This document shows, piece by piece, positions 59,379 through 64,000 of a stretch of DNA of 64,000 nt. The translations under genes were made by a program, and so were the position numbers. The stretch comes from Alphaproteobacteria bacterium. Lineage in GTDB: Bacteria > Pseudomonadota > Alphaproteobacteria > Micropepsales > Micropepsaceae. The DNA lies in contig JADHVO010000002.1 in assembly GCA_016783965.1 (NCBI GenBank), positions 62,001 to 126,000 of the forward strand, given 5' to 3'. The stretch's first letter is position 1. Every line of letters starts with the position of its first letter. The notes under the pieces are model-generated. The model saw nothing but the letters and a program-made list of their open reading frames with translations. It searched no databases and was not told where the DNA came from.

Positions 59379-61043
59379 TCAGAGCTGAATGATTTCCACC
59401 TTCGTTACGGGCTTCTTGCCCCATGCGGCATCGGCGGCGCGGCGGGCGGCGCGGCGTAAGCTTTCTTTCAGCTCATGACCGTCGCCGTCGCGCTTGGGGT
59501 TGTGGCGCTTGAGCGGTTCTTCGAGCGCATCACGCACCGCGTCGTGGATCGGCCCGGGGATACCCTCGATGATGATCGACGGATCGGCGGCCGCGCGGCC
59601 CTTGGCGTCGAGCACGACGGTGATCGCGATCATGCCGGCGAAGGCGAGCGAGCGGCGATGGCGGCCGAGGCCGGCGCCCTCCTCTATCATCACGCGGCCG
59701 TCGAGGTGGACACGGCCGGAGGGAACTTCGTCGATCACGCTGGCGCGGCCGGGGGCGAGCCGAATGAGCTGGCCGTTCTGCGGCACGATCGCCTGCGGCA
59801 CCTGTAGCGAGCGGGCAAGGCGCGCGTGCTCGGCCATGTGACGCGGCTCACCGTGGACGGGGATCGCGATCTGGGGCCGCGTCCAGCGGTACATCTCGGC
59901 GAGTTCGTCGCGGCAGGGATGGCCGGAGACGTGGACGAAGTGGTCGTCGGCGGAGAGCACCTCGACGCCCAGCAGCGACAGCTTGTTGTGCAGTTCGTGG
60001 ATCGCGAGATCGTTGCCGGGGATGACGCGCGAGGAGAAGATCACGGCATCGCCCTTGGTCAGGCTGACAGTGGGATGATTGTTGTCGGCGATGCGGGCGA
60101 GCGCGGCGCGCGGCTCACCCTGGCTGCCGGTGACGAGATAGAGCACGCGGCCGGACGGCAGCTCGGCGGCTTCTTCTTCCGACAGGAGCGGCGGGAAGTC
60201 GCGCAGGTAGCCGGCCTTGCGCGCGGCTTCGGTGATCTTGTGCATGGCGCGGCCGACCAGCGCGACGCGGCGATTGTTCTGGCGCGCCGCCCTGGCGACG
60301 GTTTCGAGGCGCGCGACATTGGAGGCGAAAGCGGTAACGGCGACCCGGCCTTTCAGCGTGCCAACCAGCGTGGTGAGGGCCTCGCGCACCCTGGCTTCGG
60401 AGCCGGATTCGCCGGGGACCAGCGCATTGGTAGAGTCGCAGACGGTGGCGAGGACGCCCTCCTCGCCCAGGCGCTTCAGCGCATTGACGTCTGTGACCTT
60501 TCCGACCAGCGGTTCCGGATCGATCTTCCAGTCGCCGGTGTGGCAGATGGTGCCGAGCGGGGTGCGGATGGCGAGCGCGTTGGGTTCCGGGATGGAGTGG
60601 GTGATCGAAATCAGCTCGATGTCGAACGGGCCGAGAGTGAAGCGGCCGCCGAGGGCGACATGGTGCGGATGGACGCGGCCGGAGAGACCCGCTTCCTCCA
60701 GCTTGCCTTCGATCAGGAAGGCAGTGAAGTGCGTGGCGTAGATCGGGCATTTGAGCATCGGCCACAGATGCGGGATGGCGCCGATGTGATCCTCATGTGC
60801 GTGGGTGGCGACGATGCCGAGGACGTTCTCCTTCTGCTCCGCCAGGAAGCGGATGTCGGGCATGATGAGGTCGACGCCGGGCTCCTTGGTCTCGCGTCCG
60901 AACAGCACGCCGCAATCGACCACGATCCACTTGCGGTCCTCGGGCGGGCCATAGCCGTAGGCGTTGAAGTTCATGCCGATCTCGCCCGAGCCGCCGAGCG
61001 GCAGGAAAACGAGTTCGTCGTAGGGATAGGGGACGTCCGTCAT
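59379..61043 (-). CDS. rnj: Ribonuclease J
   Basis: 554 residues, the usual length. A metallo-beta-lactamase/beta-CASP nuclease acting in rRNA maturation and mRNA decay. Zinc motif [16 protein letters not shown] (H-x-H-x-D-H) is near residue 80, followed by the further metal ligands [12 protein letters not shown] and the beta-CASP end [14 protein letters not shown]. The C-terminal domain is shorter than in Firmicutes. It overlaps coaX by 4 bases (ATGA). Confidence 0.97.
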   Translation of the reverse strand: MTDVPYPYDELVFLPLGGSGEIGMNFNAYGYGPPEDRKWIVVDCGVLFGRETKEPGVDLIMPDIRFLAEQKENVLGIVATHAHEDHIGAIPHLWPMLKCPIYATHFTAFLIEGKLEEAGLSGRVHPHHVALGGRFTLGPFDIELISITHSIPEPNALAIRTPLGTICHTGDWKIDPEPLVGKVTDVNALKRLGEEGVLATVCDSTNALVPGESGSEARVREALTTLVGTLKGRVAVTAFASNVARLETVARAARQNNRRVALVGRAMHKITEAARKAGYLRDFPPLLSEEEAAELPSGRVLYLVTGSQGEPRAALARIADNNHPTVSLTKGDAVIFSSRVIPGNDLAIHELHNKLSLLGVEVLSADDHFVHVSGHPCRDELAEMYRWTRPQIAIPVHGEPRHMAEHARLARSLQVPQAIVPQNGQLIRLAPGRASVIDEVPSGRVHLDGRVMIEEGAGLGRHRRSLAFAGMIAITVVLDAKGRAAADPSIIIEGIPGPIHDAVRDALEEPLKRHNPKRDGDGHELKESLRRAARRAADAAWGKKPVTKVEIIQL

Positions 61044-61828
61044 TCCGGCGTGGGCTTTGCCTTCGCGCGCTCCATGTTGCGCGCATAGATCTGCACCAGG
61101 CCGCGGATCGTGAGATCGGGATCGAGATGCTCGATGACGCCGGTCTGCCGGAAGAACAGGTTGGCGAGGCCACCGGTGCCAATCACGCTCATCGGCTGGC
61201 CGTATTCCTCGCGAATGCGGGCGACAAGGCCCTCGATCATGCCGACATAGCCCCAGTAGAGGCCCGACTGCATGGCAGGCACCGTGGCGTGGCCGATGAC
61301 CTTCTGCGTGCGCTGAACGGCAACGCGCGGGAGCATCGCGGCTGCCTGGTGCAGTGCCTCAGCCGAGACGTTGGCGCCGGGCGCGATGATGCCGCCCTCG
61401 TAGTCGCCGGACGCCGAAACCACGTCGAAGGTGGTGGCCGTGCCGAAGTCGATCACGATCAGGGCGCCCTCGTAGCGCTCATGCGCGGCGACGGTGTTGA
61501 CCAGGCGGTCGGCGCCCGCGCCTTCGGCATGCACCCTGATGCCGAGATCGACGTCGGGATCGCCGACGACCAGCGGCTCGCAGTGCAGGTACTTGCGGCA
61601 GAGGCGTCGCAGATCGAACAGAGCAGCAGGAACCACGGTGGCGATGATCGCGGCATCGATATCGCCAAACGACAGGCCGTGGAGCTGGAGGAGCTGGCCA
61701 AGCAGGACGGCATATTCGTCGGCGGTCTTGGTGGTCTCGGTGACCGAGCGCCATTCGGCGCGGGTTTCCTTCCCGTCATGGACCGCGAAGACGATGTTGG
61801 TATTGCCGGCGTCGATGGCGAGAAGCAT
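61040..61828 (-). CDS. coaX: Type III pantothenate kinase
   Basis: 262 residues. First step of coenzyme A synthesis; type III enzymes are not inhibited by CoA. The ATP motif [16 protein letters not shown] is at residues 4-19. The pantothenate/metal motif appears as [17 protein letters not shown], with [11 protein letters not shown] before it and [11 protein letters not shown] near the end. It lies 9 bases after birA and overlaps rnj by 4 bases. Confidence 0.97.
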   Translation of the reverse strand: MLLAIDAGNTNIVFAVHDGKETRAEWRSVTETTKTADEYAVLLGQLLQLHGLSFGDIDAAIIATVVPAALFDLRRLCRKYLHCEPLVVGDPDVDLGIRVHAEGAGADRLVNTVAAHERYEGALIVIDFGTATTFDVVSASGDYEGGIIAPGANVSAEALHQAAAMLPRVAVQRTQKVIGHATVPAMQSGLYWGYVGMIEGLVARIREEYGQPMSVIGTGGLANLFFRQTGVIEHLDPDLTIRGLVQIYARNMERAKAKPTPE

Positions 61829-61837
61829 GACGGACCC

Positions 61838-62584
61838 TTATGCGAAGAACACTTCGCCGGCGGCGATGTGGCGGACGGTGCCCGCGGTCTCCCGCAGGAT
61901 CAGTGCTCCCGAGCCGTCGATGCCTTCGAACACGCCTGTCGTCTCCTCTGTCGCCAGCCGGGCGCGGATGCGGCCGCCGAGGCCATGGGCCCGCGCCAGC
62001 CAGGCGTCGCGCAGCGGTGCGAAGCCCTGCGACGCCCATGCGTCATACCATCCGGCGAAGTTGGCGGCGAGGTGCAGGAGCGCATCGTCCGCCGACGGAA
62101 CAGTCGCACCCAGGGCCTTGAGCGAGGTCGCGGGGTATTCGAGCCCTTCGGGATGGGTGGCGAGGTTGGCGCCGATGCCGATGGCGAGCCAGTCCGGCGG
62201 CTCGCCGCCCTTGCTGGCACTTTCCAGCAGGATGCCGACCAGCTTCGTGCCGTTGGCAAGTATGTCGTTGGGCCACTTCACCCGCAGCGCCGCCGCGGGC
62301 GCGAAGTGCTGGAGCATGTCGCAGGCAGCGATTGCCGCGGCAAAGGAAAGCTGGGCGCACTCATTGGCCGGTCGGCCCGGGCGGACCATCAGGGTGGCGG
62401 CGAGGTTGCCGGTGGGCGAGTCCCAGGACCGGCCGCGACGGCCCCTCCCCGCTGTCTGGCGCGCGGCGGTGATCCAGATCGGGCCGGGCTCGCCGGCGGC
62501 AGCGAGGCGCTTGGCCTCCTCGTTCGTGGAGTCGATGACGTCGAACGTCTTCAAGCCATAGCCTCTCGGCCAGGAGGTGCTCAC
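61838..62584 (-). CDS. birA: Biotin--[acetyl-CoA-carboxylase] ligase
   Basis: 248 residues from the GTG at 62584, which overlaps the nuoN stop by 4 bases (GTGA). The longer frame is nuoN shadow. Biotinyl-5'-AMP site AARQTAGRGRRGRSWDSP, then VKWPNDILANGTKLVGILLE with the biotin-binding lysine are present. It lacks the N-terminal HTH of the E. coli repressor form, so it is a ligase only. Confidence 0.95.
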   Translation of the reverse strand: MSTSWPRGYGLKTFDVIDSTNEEAKRLAAAGEPGPIWITAARQTAGRGRRGRSWDSPTGNLAATLMVRPGRPANECAQLSFAAAIAACDMLQHFAPAAALRVKWPNDILANGTKLVGILLESASKGGEPPDWLAIGIGANLATHPEGLEYPATSLKALGATVPSADDALLHLAANFAGWYDAWASQGFAPLRDAWLARAHGLGGRIRARLATEETTGVFEGIDGSGALILRETAGTVRHIAAGEVFFA

Positions 62585-64000
62585 GGGAACAGCGCGTGGG
62601 CCGCCTGGCCGGCAATGGCGATCAGCGGAGCGGGAAGAACGACGAAGAAGATGGAAATCGCGGAAGTGCCCCACATCAGCGCATGCGTGCCGCCACCGAT
62701 GTTGTGATCGAAGCCGCGCTTCGGCTCGTCGAAGTACATGATCTGGATGATGCGCAGGTAGTAGAACGCGCCGATCACGCTGGCGACGATGTTGATGATC
62801 GCGGGGATATAGAGATGCGCCTGCATGGCGGCGCCGAAGACGTAGATCTTGGCGAAGATGCCGGCGAGCGGCGGGAGCCCTGCGAGGGAGAACGTCAGCG
62901 CGCCCAGCGCCAGCGCGAAGTACGGCTGGGTGCGGGCGAGGCCGGCGAGGTCGCGAATGTCCTCGACGCTTTCACCGTCGCGGCGCATGGCAGCGATGCA
63001 GGCGAACATGCCGAGATTGGTGACGAGGTAGTAGGCAAGATAGACCAGCATGCCCTGGATGCCGGCCTGGGTACCCGCGGCGAGGCCGAGCAGCGCGTAG
63101 CCGACATGGCCGATGGAGCTGTAGGCGAGCAGGCGCTTGATGTTGGTCTGACCGATGGCCGCCACGGCGCCGAGAATCACCGACAGCATCGAGACGATCA
63201 CGATGATCTGCTGCCACTGGTGCGCGACGGCAGGGAACGGCGCGATCACAGCGCGGATGAAAAGCGCGAAGGCGGCGACCTTGGCGGCGGTCACGAAGAA
63301 GGCGGTGACGGGCGTCGGTGAGCCCTCGTACACGTCCGGCGTCCACATGTGGAACGGAACAGCGCCGACCTTGAAGGCGAGCCCGGCGATCAGGAAGACA
63401 AGGCCGAAGATCAGGCCGTAGTTATGCGCGAGGTCTGCGCCGGGCTGCGCCGTCGCAACGGCGATCGCGTGGAATTCGGTCGTACCGGTGAAGCCGTAGA
63501 TCAGCGAGATGCCGTAGAGCAGCATGCCGGAGCTGAGGGCGCCGAGGACGAAATATTTCAAGCCGGCTTCGGTGGAGCGGAGGTTGTCGCGCTGGAACGC
63601 GGCCAAGACGTAGAGCGCGAGGCTTTGCAGCTCCAGCCCCATATAGAGAGCGATGAAGCTGGAGGCCGAGACCATCAGCATCATGCCGAGCGTGGCGAGC
63701 AGCATGAGGATGGGGAGTTCGAAGCGCTGGCGTTCCTCGAGAGCGAAGAACTCGTTCGCCATCAGGAGGCAGAAGGCCGAGCCGGCGAGGATCAGGAGCT
63801 TGGTGAAGCGGGCGAAACCATCGACCACGAACGCGCCGTGGAAGGCCGTATTGGTGCCTGTGTTGGCGAACACGATCCAAGCGGCGCCGGCGAGCAGGAC
63901 GATCGCGAGCCAGGAGACGACGCGCGAGGCCGTGTCGCCGATCATGACGCCGCCGACCAGCAGCACCATGGCGCCGATGGCGACCATCAGCTCCGGCAGA
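62581..64000 (-). CDS. nuoN: NADH-quinone oxidoreductase subunit N, 5' end cut by the window
   Basis: About 473 residues are inside the window. The frame stays open to the right edge, and the codons before the internal ATG at 63987 read LPEL, as in other NuoN proteins, so the true start lies just outside. Antiporter-like membrane subunit of complex I with about 13 helices. Proton-channel motifs: the glutamate in LYMGLELQSLALYVLAAF, the lysine in AFKVGAVPFHMWTPDVYEG, and the NIKRLLAYSSIGHVGYALL helix. It is the last nuo gene and is followed by birA. Confidence 0.96.
   Translation of the reverse strand, partial: LPELMVAIGAMVLLVGGVMIGDTASRVVSWLAIVLLAGAAWIVFANTGTNTAFHGAFVVDGFARFTKLLILAGSAFCLLMANEFFALEERQRFELPILMLLATLGMMLMVSASSFIALYMGLELQSLALYVLAAFQRDNLRSTEAGLKYFVLGALSSGMLLYGISLIYGFTGTTEFHAIAVATAQPGADLAHNYGLIFGLVFLIAGLAFKVGAVPFHMWTPDVYEGSPTPVTAFFVTAAKVAAFALFIRAVIAPFPAVAHQWQQIIVIVSMLSVILGAVAAIGQTNIKRLLAYSSIGHVGYALLGLAAGTQAGIQGMLVYLAYYLVTNLGMFACIAAMRRDGESVEDIRDLAGLARTQPYFALALGALTFSLAGLPPLAGIFAKIYVFGAAMQAHLYIPAIINIVASVIGAFYYLRIIQIMYFDEPKRGFDHNIGGGTHALMWGTSAISIFFVVLPAPLIAIAGQAAHALFP

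Overview
The window is high-GC, gene-dense chromosomal DNA from an alphaproteobacterium. Three things support this. First, the gene order runs trpGDC-moaC-moeA-lexA-comEC-gltX-gltA-lpxB-lpxI-lpxA-fabZ-lpxD-skp-bamA-rseP-dxr-cdsA-uppS-frr-pyrH-tsf-rpsB, then dnaE, lolD-lolC, and DUF1467-mce-rnj-coaX-birA-nuoN. Second, lpxI is used in place of lpxH. Third, lexA and dinB carry alphaproteobacterial SOS boxes (GAAC-N7-GAAC). The gene set resembles Rhizobiales, Caulobacterales or Micropepsales relatives; I cannot assign a genus. No rRNA, tRNA, CRISPR array, transposase or prophage gene was seen.

Layout. Bases 1-13,600 are metabolic and accessory genes, nearly all on the minus strand: a phytanoyl-CoA dioxygenase fragment, SOS-controlled dinB, an APH-fold phosphotransferase with an SDR, cfa, a reverse-transsulfuration pair (cbs and a gamma-lyase-type enzyme), an acyl-CoA ligase with an amidohydrolase, a cyclic-nucleotide-binding/thioredoxin-reductase-like protein coupled to a UBP zinc finger, and a lytic transglycosylase. 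Bases 14,000-25,200 hold trpG-trpD-trpC-moaC-moeA (overlapping or nearly so, plus strand), two small secreted proteins, lexA, comEC, gltX and gltA. Bases 25,870-40,860 are the envelope and translation block on the minus strand, from rpsB through isoprenoid, phospholipid, outer-membrane assembly and lipid A genes to lpxB. Bases 41,250-53,400 carry a hydrolase, an aminotransferase, dnaE, a PCMT-like methyltransferase, an orphan HicB, a LysR/TorF-porin divergent pair, lolD-lolC, and a HigB/HigA-type toxin-antitoxin pair fused by overlaps to lolC. Bases 53,480-58,650 carry a type-3 (archaeal/eukaryotic-like) proS, two secreted unknowns and a purine permease. Bases 58,700-64,000 hold DUF1467-mce-rnj-coaX-birA-nuoN.

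How it works together. The core makes lipid A (lpxA, lpxD, lpxI, lpxB, fabZ), phospholipid and undecaprenyl precursors (cdsA, dxr, uppS), outer-membrane machinery (bamA, skp, lolC, lolD, rseP) and translation factors (rpsB, tsf, frr, gltX, proS). The most unusual points are: the toxin-antitoxin module translationally coupled to the lipoprotein exporter genes; the apparent replacement of proS by a type-3 enzyme on the opposite strand at the usual proS locus; a MoaC fused to an XRE-type helix-turn-helix; substitutions in the UppS diphosphate-binding motif; palindromic repeats inserted into the 5' ends of cdsA and lpxI; an orphan HicB under tandem TGTGT-N6-ACACA operators; and a secreted 543-residue protein with a possible papain-like triad.
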